A stretch of DNA of 64,000 bases, taken from assembly GCF_015477835.1 (NCBI RefSeq), contig NZ_JADLQN010000001.1:2480001-2544000 (forward strand), in the 5' to 3' direction. The DNA comes from Nocardia higoensis. GTDB lineage: Bacteria; Actinomycetota; Actinomycetes; Mycobacteriales; Mycobacteriaceae. Under the pieces are notes generated by a model, which saw only the letters and a list, made by a program, of their open reading frames with translations, searched no databases and was not told the DNA's origin. The position numbers were made by a program, and so were the translations under genes. Below, piece after piece: positions 26,614 to 37,658 of the stretch. The stretch's first letter is position 1. Each line of letters opens with the position of its first letter.

Positions 26614-28113
26614 GTGACAACTATCGAGACCGCCCCCGACACCACCCTCGAATCGGTCAACCCGGCGACGGGCGAGGTCCTCGCCACCTACCCGGTCGCC
26701 GACGAGGACGCGGTGCGCGCGGCCGTCGCGAAGGCCCGCAAGGCCGCCAAGGTGTGGGGCGCGCTGAGCTTCGACGAGCGCCGTAAGCACCTGCTGCGCT
26801 GGTCGAGCCGCCTGGTCGCCGATGCCGACGAGTTCACCGAGCTCATCCACAAGGAGAACGGCAAGCCGCGCGACGACGCCTTTCTGGAGCTGATGCTGGC
26901 CCTCGAACACATCGCCTGGGCCGCCAAGAACGCCAAGAAGATCCTCTCGCCGAAGAAGATCTCCTCCGGCGCGATGATGTCGAACTTCGCCGCGCGCATC
27001 GAGAGCCGCCCGCTGGGCGTCGTCGGCGTGATCGGCCCGTGGAACTACCCGGTCTACACCCCCAACGGCTCCATCGGTTACGCGCTGGCCGCGGGCAATA
27101 CCGTGGTCTTCAAGCCCAGTGAGTACTCCACCGGCATCGGCAACTTCCTGGCCCAGGCGTTCAAGAAGGCCAACCCCGAACTGCCCGAGGGTGTCTTCGA
27201 GACGATCAACGGCTACGGCGCGACCGGCGCGGCGCTGGTCACCTCCGACATCGACAAGATCGCCTTCACCGGCTCCACCGCCACCGGCAAGCGCATCATG
27301 GCCGCCGCCGCCGAGAACCTGACCCCCGTGCTGCTCGAGTGTGGCGGCAAAGACGCGGTCATCGTCGCGGCCGACGCCGACGTGAAGGCCGCCGCCGACG
27401 CGATCGCCTGGGGCGCCACCGCCAACAGCGGCCAGACCTGCGCCGGTGTGGAGCGCGTCTACGTGCACAAGTCGGTCGCCGACGAGCTGATCGCCGAGGT
27501 CAAGCGCATCCTCACCGACGTCAAGCCAGGTTCGGACGACAAGGCCTCCTACGGCCCGATGACGATGCCGAGCCAGATCGACATCGTCAAGCGCCACATC
27601 GAGAGCGCGCTGGCCAACGGCGCCACCGCCGTGCTCGGCGGTCCCGAGTCCGTCAAGGGCCCGTTCATCGAGCCGGTCGTGCTGGTCGGCACCGACGAGA
27701 ACTCCGAGGCCGTGACCGAGGAGACCTTCGGCCCGACCATCACCATCCGCGTCGTCGACTCCGTCGACGAGGCGGTCGAACTGGCGAACAAGTCGAAGTA
27801 CGGCCTGTCGTCGTCGGTGTACTCGAAGAAGGACGGCCTGGCGATCGCCCGTCGGCTCGAGGTCGGCGCCACCTCGGTGAACTCCGTGCTCGGCTTCGCC
27901 GCGATCCCGGGCCTGCCCTTCGGTGGCGTGCGCGACTCCGGCATCGGCCGTATCCACGGCGAGCCGGGCCTGCGCGAGTTCACCCGCCCGCACTCGATCG
28001 CGATCCAGAAGTTCACGATCCCGGGCATGGCGCTGCTGAGCTACTCGCGCACCGAGCAGAACATGGCGATGCTGCGCAAGGTCGTGCCGTTCCTGCACGG
28101 CCGTAACAAGTAA
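26614..28113 (+). CDS. Aldehyde dehydrogenase family protein
   Basis: A 499-residue NAD(P)-dependent aldehyde dehydrogenase. Visible: [11 protein letters not shown], the nucleotide loop [12 protein letters not shown], catalytic Glu in LLECGGKDA (~242) and the catalytic Cys in [10 protein letters not shown] (~275). The C-terminal PHSIAIQKF then a hydrophobic stretch is seen in class 3/fatty-aldehyde types, so medium or long-chain aldehydes are possible substrates. GTG 26614 follows GAGGAGAG. It is a single gene between SRAP (divergent) and aroA, with two hairpins just after. Confidence 0.9.
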   Translation: MTTIETAPDTTLESVNPATGEVLATYPVADEDAVRAAVAKARKAAKVWGALSFDERRKHLLRWSSRLVADADEFTELIHKENGKPRDDAFLELMLALEHIAWAAKNAKKILSPKKISSGAMMSNFAARIESRPLGVVGVIGPWNYPVYTPNGSIGYALAAGNTVVFKPSEYSTGIGNFLAQAFKKANPELPEGVFETINGYGATGAALVTSDIDKIAFTGSTATGKRIMAAAAENLTPVLLECGGKDAVIVAADADVKAAADAIAWGATANSGQTCAGVERVYVHKSVADELIAEVKRILTDVKPGSDDKASYGPMTMPSQIDIVKRHIESALANGATAVLGGPESVKGPFIEPVVLVGTDENSEAVTEETFGPTITIRVVDSVDEAVELANKSKYGLSSSVYSKKDGLAIARRLEVGATSVNSVLGFAAIPGLPFGGVRDSGIGRIHGEPGLREFTRPHSIAIQKFTIPGMALLSYSRTEQNMAMLRKVVPFLHGRNK

Positions 28114-28126
28114 TCCTTGATCCGGG

Positions 28127-28162
28127 GCGAGGCGCACCGGCGACCAGCAGGGTGCGCCTCGC
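28127..28162 (+). terminator. Hairpin 1 between aldehyde dehydrogenase and aroA
   Basis: A 12-bp perfect stem (28127-28138 with 28151-28162), 12-nt loop, 13 bp after the dehydrogenase stop. No T-run. It is followed without gap by a second hairpin. Confidence 0.7.
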
Positions 28163-28209
28163 TTCGACGCACGGCACCGATGAACGCGGGGTCGGTGCCG
28201 TGCGTCGAA
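28163..28209 (+). terminator. Hairpin 2 between aldehyde dehydrogenase and aroA
   Basis: An 18-bp perfect stem (28163-28180 with 28192-28209) with an 11-nt loop, directly abutting hairpin 1. It is the strongest structure in this gap and most likely completes termination, though a role in the aroA leader is possible. Confidence 0.7.
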
Positions 28210-28220
28210 TGGGCCACAGT

Positions 28221-28250
28221 TCGCATCCGCCCGCGTGTCCACGGATGCGA
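28221..28250 (+). promoter_or_regulatory. Hairpin 3, immediately before aroA
   Basis: A 9-bp stem (TCGCATCCG, 28221-28229, with 28242-28250) and 12-nt loop, ending 9 bp before the aroA ATG. It may lie in the aroA leader and affect translation; there is no clear ribosome-binding site after it. Confidence 0.4.
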
Positions 28251-28259
28251 TCGGCAAAG

Positions 28260-29570
28260 ATGGACCCCGTGACTCATTGGCCAGCGCCCCACGTCGACGT
28301 CCCCGTTCACGCGACCGTGACCCTGCCCGGTTCCAAGTCGATCACCAATCGCGCGCTGATCCTCGCCGCGCTGGCCGACGGCCCGTCCACCATCACCGGC
28401 GCACTGCGCAGCCGCGACACCGACCTGATGATCGCCGGTCTGCGTGCGCTGGGCACGCGCATCGAGGGCGAAGCCGACACCCTGACGGTCACCCCGGCCC
28501 CGCTGCGCGGCGGCAGTGTCGACTGCGGCCTGGCCGGGACCGTCATGCGGTTCCTGCCGCCGGTCGCCGCGCTGGCCGCGGGCCGGGTCTCCTTCGACGG
28601 CGACAGCCAGGCCAAACTCCGTCCGCTCCGGACCATTCTCGACGCACTGCGCACTCTGGGCGCCGAGATCGAGGGCGACGCATTGCCGTTCACCGTCTCC
28701 GGTGCGGGCACGCTGCGCGGCGGCCCGGTCACCATCGACGCCTCCGGCTCCTCGCAGTTCGTCTCCGGCCTGCTGCTGTCGGCGGCCCGGTTCACCGAAG
28801 GCGTGACCGTGCACCACGACGGCGCGCCATTGCCGTCCATGCCGCACATCGAGATGACCGTGGAGATGCTGCGCCGCGCCGACGTGGAGGTCGAGGCCCC
28901 CGCCGATGTCCGCGCACCGCAGATCTGGTCGGTGCATCCCGGCGTGATCCGCGCCGTGGACTGGGAAGTCGAGCCGGACCTGTCGAACGCCACCCCGTTC
29001 CTGGCCGCTGCCGCGGTGACCGGCGGACAGGTGAGCATTCCGCACTGGCCCCGGCTGACCACCCAGCCCGGTGACGTGATCCGCGAGATCCTGGTCAGGA
29101 TGGGCGCCGAGGCGCGCTTCTCCGAAAACGTGCTGACCGTGCACGGCCCGGATCGCCTGGCGGGCATCGACATCGACCTGCACGACGTGGGCGAGCTCAC
29201 CCCCACGGTGGCGGCGCTGGCCGCGCTCGCCGATTCCCCGTCCCGGCTGCGTGGCATCGCGCATCTGCGCGGGCACGAGACCGACCGGCTGGCCGCGCTG
29301 TCCACCGAGATCAACCGCCTCGGCGGTCAGGTCACCGAGACCGAGGACGGCCTCGAGATCTCTCCCGCGCCGCTGCACGGCGGCATCTGGCACTCCTACG
29401 CCGATCACCGGATGGCCACCGCGGGAGCCATTCTCGGCCTGCGGGTGCCGGGCATCGAGATCGAGGACATCGGCACCACCGCCAAGACCCTGCCCGATTT
29501 CGTCGAGCTGTGGGACCGGATGCTGGTCGGCGATGCGGCGGTCGCCGAATCGGGCGGAGCCGCACGCTGA
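28260..29570 (+). CDS. aroA: 3-phosphoshikimate 1-carboxyvinyltransferase (EPSP synthase)
   Basis: Sixth step of the shikimate pathway: joins phosphoenolpyruvate to shikimate-3-phosphate. The 436-residue protein has [12 protein letters not shown] (substrate-binding Lys), [53 protein letters not shown] and [11 protein letters not shown]. These fit a class I, glyphosate-sensitive-type enzyme. ATG 28260 is the start of the conserved region; GTG 28269 is an alternative. It overlaps the rsgA frame at its end, so they form an operon, as in mycobacteria (Rv3227-Rv3228). Confidence 0.95.
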   Translation: MDPVTHWPAPHVDVPVHATVTLPGSKSITNRALILAALADGPSTITGALRSRDTDLMIAGLRALGTRIEGEADTLTVTPAPLRGGSVDCGLAGTVMRFLPPVAALAAGRVSFDGDSQAKLRPLRTILDALRTLGAEIEGDALPFTVSGAGTLRGGPVTIDASGSSQFVSGLLLSAARFTEGVTVHHDGAPLPSMPHIEMTVEMLRRADVEVEAPADVRAPQIWSVHPGVIRAVDWEVEPDLSNATPFLAAAAVTGGQVSIPHWPRLTTQPGDVIREILVRMGAEARFSENVLTVHGPDRLAGIDIDLHDVGELTPTVAALAALADSPSRLRGIAHLRGHETDRLAALSTEINRLGGQVTETEDGLEISPAPLHGGIWHSYADHRMATAGAILGLRVPGIEIEDIGTTAKTLPDFVELWDRMLVGDAAVAESGGAAR

Positions 29571-30568
29571 ATCCGCCACGCCGCTCCGCCTCCGGCTACG
29601 ACGAATCCGATGTCCGGGTTCGTCCGGGCCGGAGTTCACGTCCGCGCACCAAGACCCGCCCGCAGCACACCGACGCCGAGCAGGCGATGGTGGTGGCGGT
29701 GGACCGCGGCCGCTGGGGCTGCGTGCTGGACGGCGATCCGGACCGGCGCATCGTCGCCATGCGTGCCAGGGAACTCGGCCGCACCCCGATCGTCGTGGGC
29801 GATCAGGTGGATGTGGTCGGCGATCTCAGCGGCAAGCCCGACACCCTCGCGCGGATCGTGCGGGTCAACGAACGCCGCACCGTGCTGCGCCGCACCGCCG
29901 ACGACACCGACCCGTTCGAGCGCATCGTCGTGGGCAATGCCGAGCAGCTGTTCATCGTCGTCGCGCTGGCCGATCCGCCGCCGCGCACCGGATTCGTGGA
30001 GCGCGCCATGGTCGCCGCCTATGTCGGCGGCCTGCGACCGGTTCTCTGCCTGACCAAGCGCGACCTGGCCGCGGACTCCGAGTTCGCCGCCGTCTTCGCC
30101 GATCTCGACCTGACCATCGTGCACGCGGGCATCGACGACCCGCTGGGACCCGCGCTGGATCTGCTCACCGACCGCCTGACCGCCTTCATCGGGCATTCCG
30201 GGGTCGGCAAGTCCACCCTGGTGAATCGCCTGGTGCCCGACGCCTATCGCGCCGTCGGCGAGGTCTCCGGCGTCGGCAAGGGCAAACACACCTCCACCCA
30301 GTCGGTCGCGTTGCCGCTCCCCGGCGGGGGCTGGGTCGTCGACACCCCCGGCGTGCGCTCCTTCGGCTTGGCCCACATCACCCCCGACGACGTGATCGCC
30401 GCCTTCAGCGATCTGGCCGAAGCCATCGAGGACTGCCCGCGCGGCTGTACCCATCTCGGCCCGCCCGCCGACCCGGAATGCGCACTCGACGAACTCCCCG
30501 GCACCGAGCAGCGCGTGGCGGCCATCCGCCGATTGCTGGTCGCGCTGAACTCCAACGATCCCTGGTGA
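29510..30568 (+). CDS. rsgA: Ribosome small-subunit-dependent GTPase RsgA
   Basis: A circularly permuted GTPase that checks late 30S maturation. It has an OB-fold N-domain (~60-130), permuted G motifs with G4 (LTKRD) before G1 ([10 protein letters not shown]) and G3 (DTPGVRSF), and a C-terminal zinc site (CPRGCTH then EC). The start is odd: the only canonical start near the conserved region is GTG 29510, 61 bases inside aroA; a CTG at 29567 overlaps the aroA TGA (CTGA) and would give an N-terminus starting [13 protein letters not shown] keep the longer form with this caveat. Confidence 0.9.
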   Translation: MGPDAGRRCGGRRIGRSRTLNPPRRSASGYDESDVRVRPGRSSRPRTKTRPQHTDAEQAMVVAVDRGRWGCVLDGDPDRRIVAMRARELGRTPIVVGDQVDVVGDLSGKPDTLARIVRVNERRTVLRRTADDTDPFERIVVGNAEQLFIVVALADPPPRTGFVERAMVAAYVGGLRPVLCLTKRDLAADSEFAAVFADLDLTIVHAGIDDPLGPALDLLTDRLTAFIGHSGVGKSTLVNRLVPDAYRAVGEVSGVGKGKHTSTQSVALPLPGGGWVVDTPGVRSFGLAHITPDDVIAAFSDLAEAIEDCPRGCTHLGPPADPECALDELPGTEQRVAAIRRLLVALNSNDPW

Positions 30569-32659
<2,091 letters not shown>

Positions 32660-32714
32660 GGGCTCGCGAATTCTTCGCGAAACCACTACGCACACAAAAG
32701 CGAAGTACTAGCGT

Positions 32715-32749
32715 TTCGCATTGCTCGCCCTCGATGCGGGCAATGCGAA
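32715..32749 (+). promoter_or_regulatory. Leader hairpin directly before a secreted-protein gene
   Basis: TTCGCATTGC (32715-32724) pairs perfectly with 32740-32749 and can extend inward by three or four pairs. It ends at the AAGGAG ribosome-binding site (32748-32753) of the gene starting at 32762. It could hold or expose that site, or stabilise the mRNA. Confidence 0.4.
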
Positions 32750-32761
32750 GGAGTACCACTC

Positions 32762-33196
32762 ATGAAGAAGTCCCAGCGTGCCGGCGTCGGCACGACCGCG
32801 TTCGGCGCCCTGGCCGCTGTCGCGGTGCTCGCGGCACCGAACGCGAACGCCTTGGTCACCGGCGTCAGCGTCGCCGGCGTCACGTTCTGCGCCGGTGACA
32901 CCTATACCGTCACCGTCGAGACCACCGTGACCTCGTTCCTCTTCGACGTCACCCTGACAGACAACGGCGTCGAGATCGGCAAGAAGAAGCCTTCCGACAG
33001 CAAGGCCGTCTTCTCCTGGACACCGGCCTCCCCCGGCGAGCACACCCTCGAGGCCGTGCAGGAAGTGATCAGCAAGAAGTCCGTCACCGTGGCTGTCGAG
33101 GACTGCACCCCGCCGCCCACCGGTGGCGACAGTGGGTCCGCGGTCGGCAGCGGCGGCCTGGGCGCGCTGCTGCCGAGCCTCTCCGCGGGCGACTGA
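32762..33196 (+). CDS. Secreted Ig-like-fold protein, unknown function
   Basis: 144 residues. Signal peptide: KKSQ start, hydrophobic TTAFGALAAVAVLAAP, cleavage near NANALV. The mature part reads as beta-strands (YTVTVETTVTSFLFDVTLTD, FSWTPASPGEHTLEAVQ) typical of a small Ig-like/E-set domain, with a Cys pair (TFCAGD, VEDCTPP) that could close it. The tail is Gly/Ser-rich. Nocardia and related genera carry several proteins of this type. Strong AAGGAG before ATG 32762. Confidence 0.75.
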   Translation: MKKSQRAGVGTTAFGALAAVAVLAAPNANALVTGVSVAGVTFCAGDTYTVTVETTVTSFLFDVTLTDNGVEIGKKKPSDSKAVFSWTPASPGEHTLEAVQEVISKKSVTVAVEDCTPPPTGGDSGSAVGSGGLGALLPSLSAGD

Positions 33197-33217
33197 CGCC
33201 CCGCTTCCCGACCGGTC

Positions 33218-33267
33218 AAGGGGACTCCCGGCAAGAGCATCGTCACGACGCCTTCCAGGAGTCCCTT
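33218..33267 (+). terminator. Weak hairpin after the secreted Ig-like gene
   Basis: GGGACTCC (33221-33228) pairs with GGAGTCCC (33258-33265), plus AA/TT outside a bulge; the loop is 29 nt. It lies 22 bp after the stop and before a gene on the other strand that ends at 33279. Confidence 0.35.
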
Positions 33268-33278
33268 CGTCTGCGCGG

Positions 33279-33401
33279 TTATCGCTGTCCCGTTCCTCCA
33301 CACGCCGGACAGTGAATCCACGAACCGACGTCGATGTATCCGCCGGTCCCCGAGCACCGCGAACACGAGACGATCCGTAGCGACCACACGATGTGTGCCA
33401 T
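33279..33401 (-). CDS. 40-residue double CxxCxGxG zinc-ribbon peptide
   Basis: A short gene with two DnaJ-type zinc-binding motifs, CSRCSGTGG and CPACGGTGQ, 20 residues apart, enough for one zinc ion. Otherwise it reads AHIVWSLRIVS. ATG 33401 has AGGGGA ahead; longer in-frame starts exist at 33494 but add Gly/Pro-rich residues without character. It may be a small zinc protein or chaperone-like adaptor. The C/G pattern makes chance unlikely. Confidence 0.5.
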   Translation of the reverse strand: MAHIVWSLRIVSCSRCSGTGGYIDVGSWIHCPACGGTGQR

Positions 33402-33575
33402 TTCCCCTGCTACCCCTTTCTCGGGGCCGCCCTCGGTTCGAGGACGACCCGGCTCCGATGCTGCCATTCCGCGAGCCGGGTGTCTGTCCTCCAACTGCCC
33501 GACGGACCCACACCGGCGAGCCGAATCGGCCGCACAGTCGGATAATCGGCGGACAGCGGGACGGTGTTTCGGACG

Positions 33576-34592
33576 TCAGCTCCGTGATCGAGCGAACAGG
33601 CCGATCCGATGCAGGAATCCCACCGCCTGCCGATAGGAGTCGATCAGCCCGACCTGGTGATAGGGCACCCCGATCTCGGCGCAGTACGCGATGACCACGG
33701 GCTGGGCGCGCCGGAGATTGCCGCGCGGCATCGACGGGAACAGGTGGTGCTCGATCTGGTAGTTGAGCCCGCCCATGGCGGCGTCCAGCACCCATCCACC
33801 GCGCACCGTGCGTGAGGTCAGCACCTGCCTGCGCAGATAGTCGACCGTGTCCTCGGCCGAGAAGACGGCCATGCCTTTGTGATTGGGCGCGAACACACAC
33901 CCCATGTAGAACCCGAATGCCGCCTGGTGCACGGCGAGGAACGCCACCGCCTGCACCGGCGTCAGCACGGCGAACGCCACGACCACGAGCCCGGCCAGAT
34001 GCGCGAACAGCAACAGACCTTCGGCGAGCCGGTTCGGGATGTCACCGCCGAGCACCGCCCGAACGCTCTTGTTGTGCAGACTGAACGCCTCCAGGCACAC
34101 CAGCGGGAAGAACAGCCAGCCCTGATAGCGGAAGATCCAGCGCCGGAAGGTGCGTTCGGCGCGCGCCCGCTCCTCGGAATGCACCAGGACGCCGGTGATG
34201 TCCGGGTCGGCGCCTTCGGTGTTGGGATGGGCATGGTGACGGTTGTGACTGCTGGTCCACCATCCGATGCTCACCCCGATACCGAGATTGCCCACCAGCA
34301 GCCCGTACAGGTAGTTCGCCCGCCGCGTCGCGAAGATCTGCCGATGCCCGGCATCGTGGCCGAGAAAGGCGAACTGCGGAAGGATCGCGCCGAGGAAGGC
34401 GGCGGTGAGCAGCTGCCACCAGGTGGCGCCGAGTACGAAGAACACGCCCCATCCGACGATCGATGCCCCCGCCACCACGGCGGTCCGCACCAGGTGATAC
34501 GACGGCCGCCGCTCCATCAGCCCGGCATCGCGGACCCGTCGAAGCAATACCGCATAGTCGCTACCGTTTCCACGCGCCGGGGCGTGGGCCAC
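33576..34592 (-). CDS. Membrane fatty-acid desaturase
   Basis: A 338-residue di-iron membrane desaturase. The three His boxes are HDAGH (79-83), HNRHH (116-120) and QIEHH (~283-287), with membrane stretches between them. The QIEHH form is that of acyl-lipid or acyl-CoA front-end/omega desaturases; position specificity is unknown. No fused cytochrome b5 is present, so it needs a separate electron donor such as the reductase at 60566. GTG 34592 follows GGAGGG. Different subfamily from the desaturases at 61753 and 63204. Confidence 0.85.
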   Translation of the reverse strand: MAHAPARGNGSDYAVLLRRVRDAGLMERRPSYHLVRTAVVAGASIVGWGVFFVLGATWWQLLTAAFLGAILPQFAFLGHDAGHRQIFATRRANYLYGLLVGNLGIGVSIGWWTSSHNRHHAHPNTEGADPDITGVLVHSEERARAERTFRRWIFRYQGWLFFPLVCLEAFSLHNKSVRAVLGGDIPNRLAEGLLLFAHLAGLVVVAFAVLTPVQAVAFLAVHQAAFGFYMGCVFAPNHKGMAVFSAEDTVDYLRRQVLTSRTVRGGWVLDAAMGGLNYQIEHHLFPSMPRGNLRRAQPVVIAYCAEIGVPYHQVGLIDSYRQAVGFLHRIGLFARSRS

Positions 34593-34781
34593 CGGCCCTC
34601 CGGCGGATACCGTCGTCAATTTTTTTCGCGCCCGTTCGCTCCGGTGGACCCTGCGTCCCCGCTCACCGAACCGTATCGGGCCGCGGATGTCCACTCGAAC
34701 GCGGGCCGGGTTCCGCGACGCCGACGCAGAGCGGGGCCCTCCGGTGGCCGAAACCGTCCTCGGCAGAGCTGTTCCGCTCGA

Positions 34782-35708
34782 TCAGAACAGGCCGATCTGC
34801 GTCGCGGAAGGTTTGTTCTCGATGGCATCGTCCAGCGTGATCCGCCGCCCGATGAACGGGGATTCGTTGACCAGTACCAGCTCCGCCGATCCGTCGCTCT
34901 CGCGGCAAAGCAAAGTGTGCCCGTGCGCGTCGACAGCGTCGAGGACATACTCTCCGGGCCCGCTCGGCGGCGGCGCTACCTCGAGGAACCGCCCGTATTC
35001 CTGCAGCCGACGATAGAACCGCCTGCCCCCGGTCCAGGGCTCGGACAATATCGTCGTGCCGGCGGGAAGCTGGTCCACCGCCTGGGAGACCGCCGTCTCC
35101 AGCGTGCGTTCCAGCTTCGGCCAGTCCTCCAGCACCCCGGTCAGGGCGGCCATCTTGGCCCTGATGGTCACCGCTTCCGCGAGCCCGGCCGCCGACACCA
35201 GCCGTTCCAGTTCGCGCACATGCAGTCCGTCGGGCGAGGACGCCACGAAACGCGCCAGCAGGGCACCCTGTTCGTACAACCGCTTGTTCCGCCGGGTCAG
35301 TGTGGCGGTGCCCACCTTGCATTCCCCGTTGCCGAAGCACGCGATATAGAGCAGGTGCGGCTGCCCGATGTATTCGCGGATCTGCAGCGGCAGTTCCGCC
35401 AGAGCGCCGCGATGCCGGTGCACGACCGAGAAGCCCTCGCGGAGCCGGCAGCGGTCGCACTGCCTGCCGCTGGTCACCTCGGCGCCCCGCGCACACGGCA
35501 GCCGATCGCCGACACCGCCGTCGAAGGTGAAATAGCCCAGACACCAGCGCTTTTCATCACAGATGCGGAAGGCCAGCCGGTGACCGGCGCCGGGTATCTC
35601 CTCGAACGAGCCGTCCGGGGAGATCATCTGGTGGTACCAGCTGCCGTCGTCACGCCAGCGCAGTCCGCCGTACAGAAATGCCCCCGCCGGAAATGCCGCG
35701 CCTGCCAC
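34782..35708 (-). CDS. DUF2797 protein
   Basis: 308 residues, matching the DUF2797 family by the block GNGECKVGTATLTRRNKRLYEQGA and by the cysteine cluster (LPCARG, QCDRC) that may bind zinc. Function is not established; the KVG...QGA block resembles GIY-YIG-like folds. GTG 35708 is chosen because AAAGGGAG lies 8 nt upstream and it begins just before the conserved LYGGLRW. Alone between a desaturase and a small gene. Confidence 0.75.
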   Translation of the reverse strand: MAGAAFPAGAFLYGGLRWRDDGSWYHQMISPDGSFEEIPGAGHRLAFRICDEKRWCLGYFTFDGGVGDRLPCARGAEVTSGRQCDRCRLREGFSVVHRHRGALAELPLQIREYIGQPHLLYIACFGNGECKVGTATLTRRNKRLYEQGALLARFVASSPDGLHVRELERLVSAAGLAEAVTIRAKMAALTGVLEDWPKLERTLETAVSQAVDQLPAGTTILSEPWTGGRRFYRRLQEYGRFLEVAPPPSGPGEYVLDAVDAHGHTLLCRESDGSAELVLVNESPFIGRRITLDDAIENKPSATQIGLF

Positions 35709-35880
35709 GATCCCGCTCCCTTTCACCCGAACAGATGACAGTACCTGGGCACAAACGATGAGACGATACGTCCGCCGCCGCGGCATTCGCGCTCGTCGCG
35801 GCGATCCTCCCGGCTTCTACCCGATCGGAACCGCACGGAAGAGGAGAAATGTCGCTGCCCTCGTCACCCGGCGGACCATC

Positions 35881-36072
35881 GTGACCTCCGAGCCGGACTA
35901 CGTCCACGCAGACGACGCGCGGGTCGAGACCATGTGCAAGGTCAGGGTCATCGGGCTCGACTACAGCCGCGCGGTGGAACTGCTTCGCCTGCATTCGAAC
36001 TGCGTGGCCGACGAATGCGATGTCCACCTCGCCTGCGCCGTCCACGTCGCCGACTGGCTGTACGGCCGTTGA
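35881..36072 (+). CDS. Hypothetical 63-residue protein
   Basis: No family recognised. From GTG 35881 the product has a possible helix IGLDYSRAVELLRLHS and three closely spaced cysteines (NCVADEC, LAC) that could bind a metal. The upstream frame is Arg-rich and looks non-coding. Possible but unproven gene. Confidence 0.35.
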   Translation: MTSEPDYVHADDARVETMCKVRVIGLDYSRAVELLRLHSNCVADECDVHLACAVHVADWLYGR

Positions 36073-36096
36073 ACCGGCACGTCGCGTGCGGAGAAA

Positions 36097-36897
36097 TCAG
36101 GACCGCGCGATGTACCCGGCTCGGTCGGCGTGATTCACCCCGTCGAGCAACCGCCGACCGTCGACCAGCCCGCGCAGCCGATCCATGACCGCTTCCGGCA
36201 CGGCTTCTTCGACGACCCCCATCGCGCCGACCCAGCGCGGCAGGACGATCTCGCGGCGCCCGCTCCTGGCGGAATCGACTATCGCCGCGGCGACGTCGAC
36301 AGGGTCCAGAGTCGGCACGCCGCGGGTGGACAGGCCGGAAGTGAGCTCGGTGCGCACCGCGGAGGGCAGGACTGTGGAGACAGTGACCTCGGTATGCGCG
36401 ATCTCCGCGCGCACTGCCCGTGACAGCGCGACCACCGCGGACTTGCTCGCGTTGTAGGTGGCCGCACCGGGGACGGTGATCTTGCCTGCCATGGATGCCA
36501 CGTTGACGATGTGCCCGGTGTTGCGCGCCATCATCGTGGGCAGCACCAGTCGCATGCCGATGACGACACCGGTGAGGTCGATCGCGATCTCCCGAAGGTG
36601 TTCGCCGACATCGAGATCGACGAAACGCCCCACGTGCATGACACCGGCGTTGTTGACCAGCATGGACACCGGGCGCCCCGGCGCGGCGAGAAACTCCTGG
36701 AACGATGCCGGATCGGTGACGTCGAGCCGGTGTGCCCGGACCCCGAGTTCACGCGCGGTCCGATCGGCGACCGCGGCGTCGATGTCGCCGATCCACACCT
36801 GCGCCCCTTGCTCGGCGAGCAATCGCGCGGTTTCCCGGCCGATCCCCCGTGCCGCGCCGGTGACACACGCGACCGCGCCCTCGAGATCGATGGCCAT
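36097..36897 (-). CDS. Short-chain dehydrogenase/reductase (SDR)
   Basis: 266 residues, classical SDR: cofactor loop TGAARGIG (14-21), NNAGV, catalytic S in NVASMAG and the Y-x3-K motif as YNASK. The Asp after the second strand (DIDAA) favours NAD(H). C-terminal RWVGAMGVVEEAVPEAVMDRLRG is a membrane-associated tail seen in mycobacterial SDRs acting on lipids or ketones; substrate unknown. It starts two bases after the stop of the gene ahead of it (TGATCATG), so the two are one operon. Confidence 0.85.
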   Translation of the reverse strand: MAIDLEGAVACVTGAARGIGRETARLLAEQGAQVWIGDIDAAVADRTARELGVRAHRLDVTDPASFQEFLAAPGRPVSMLVNNAGVMHVGRFVDLDVGEHLREIAIDLTGVVIGMRLVLPTMMARNTGHIVNVASMAGKITVPGAATYNASKSAVVALSRAVRAEIAHTEVTVSTVLPSAVRTELTSGLSTRGVPTLDPVDVAAAIVDSARSGRREIVLPRWVGAMGVVEEAVPEAVMDRLRGLVDGRRLLDGVNHADRAGYIARS

Positions 36898-36899
36898 GA

Positions 36900-37544
36900 T
36901 CAGCGACCACCGAGTTCGGGCCGCAGGGCGAAGTAGCCCGACAGCACATGACCTCCGGACGGCCCGGGCACGGTCGCACGCCCCAGGTAGACACCTGGCA
37001 CGATCTGGACCAGCTCGTCGATGACGTCGGCCAGCAACGCCACCCCGGAAGGATTGTGGTACTCCGGGCGGTTGTAGGTGATCGCGACTACGTCGACGTG
37101 CGGTTCCACCACTCCGCGCGCGACGGCGGTGTCGAACGGGAAGCTCGTCACCTGCCCGCCCTCGCGGCGCATCCATCGCGGATTGAGCACTGCCACAGCG
37201 GGCGCCGCCCACCACTTGACGCGGTTGTAGCCGCCGCCTCCGGGATGGAAGGTCTTCCCGGTCCACGGGCAGTTGGCCGCCAGGATCGCGTTGGCGATGC
37301 CCTCGAGCGGAATGTGGCGCATTCTGCCGACCGGGATGCCTTCGGTGCGGGTGCGGGGAGCCTCCGCCACGCCATGACCGAAGAGTTCCGCCAGAGCGGC
37401 TCGGTCGTCGGCGTCGCCCAGTTCGCGTATCCACTCCCACGCGAGCTCTTGCGCACGACGCGGATCGGTACCGGTCATCTCCCGAAGCGTCGTCAGACGG
37501 GACCGGCTCCGCCGCGCCTGATCAGGGGTTTCCGCACGCACCAT
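36900..37544 (-). CDS. Hypothetical protein, first gene of an SDR operon
   Basis: 214 residues, not recognised. It shows a basic amphipathic start (SRSRLTTLREM), LAWEWIRELGDADDRAALAELFGHGVAEA, a W-T-G-K-T-F-H-P-G-G-G-G run, an N-R-V-K-W-W stretch and a closing VPGVYLGRATVPG. The pattern is a soluble beta-rich domain, perhaps lipocalin-like or a ligand-binding enzyme. GGAGGACATCC precedes ATG 37544. It is controlled with the SDR from a palindromic operator shared with the divergent TetR gene. Confidence 0.65.
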   Translation of the reverse strand: MVRAETPDQARRSRSRLTTLREMTGTDPRRAQELAWEWIRELGDADDRAALAELFGHGVAEAPRTRTEGIPVGRMRHIPLEGIANAILAANCPWTGKTFHPGGGGYNRVKWWAAPAVAVLNPRWMRREGGQVTSFPFDTAVARGVVEPHVDVVAITYNRPEYHNPSGVALLADVIDELVQIVPGVYLGRATVPGPSGGHVLSGYFALRPELGGR

Positions 37545-37565
37545 GGATGTCCTCCTTCGAACAGT

Positions 37566-37616
37566 ATCTAGAACCATTTCGTTCTAGATATCATGTAGAA
37601 CTGTATGGTTCCAGAT
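37566..37616. promoter_or_regulatory. 51-bp imperfect palindrome, TetR operator
   Basis: Nested around one centre (37591): GTTCTA/TAGAAC (37581-37586 and 37596-37601), GAACCAT/ATGGTTC (37571-37577 and 37605-37611) and TCTA-type outer bases. It occupies the divergent gap between the 214-residue gene (start 37544) and the TetR gene (start 37659), overlapping both promoters. Confidence 0.75.
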
Positions 37617-37658
37617 CCTCGTTTGTCAACGGCCGGAGGCGCGCAGGATGATGCGAGG

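Noticed and set aside
36900..37544. DUF4334/GxWxG family assignment for the 214-residue protein
   Set aside because: The WTGKTF stretch is weakly similar, but the flanking family blocks are not recognisable.
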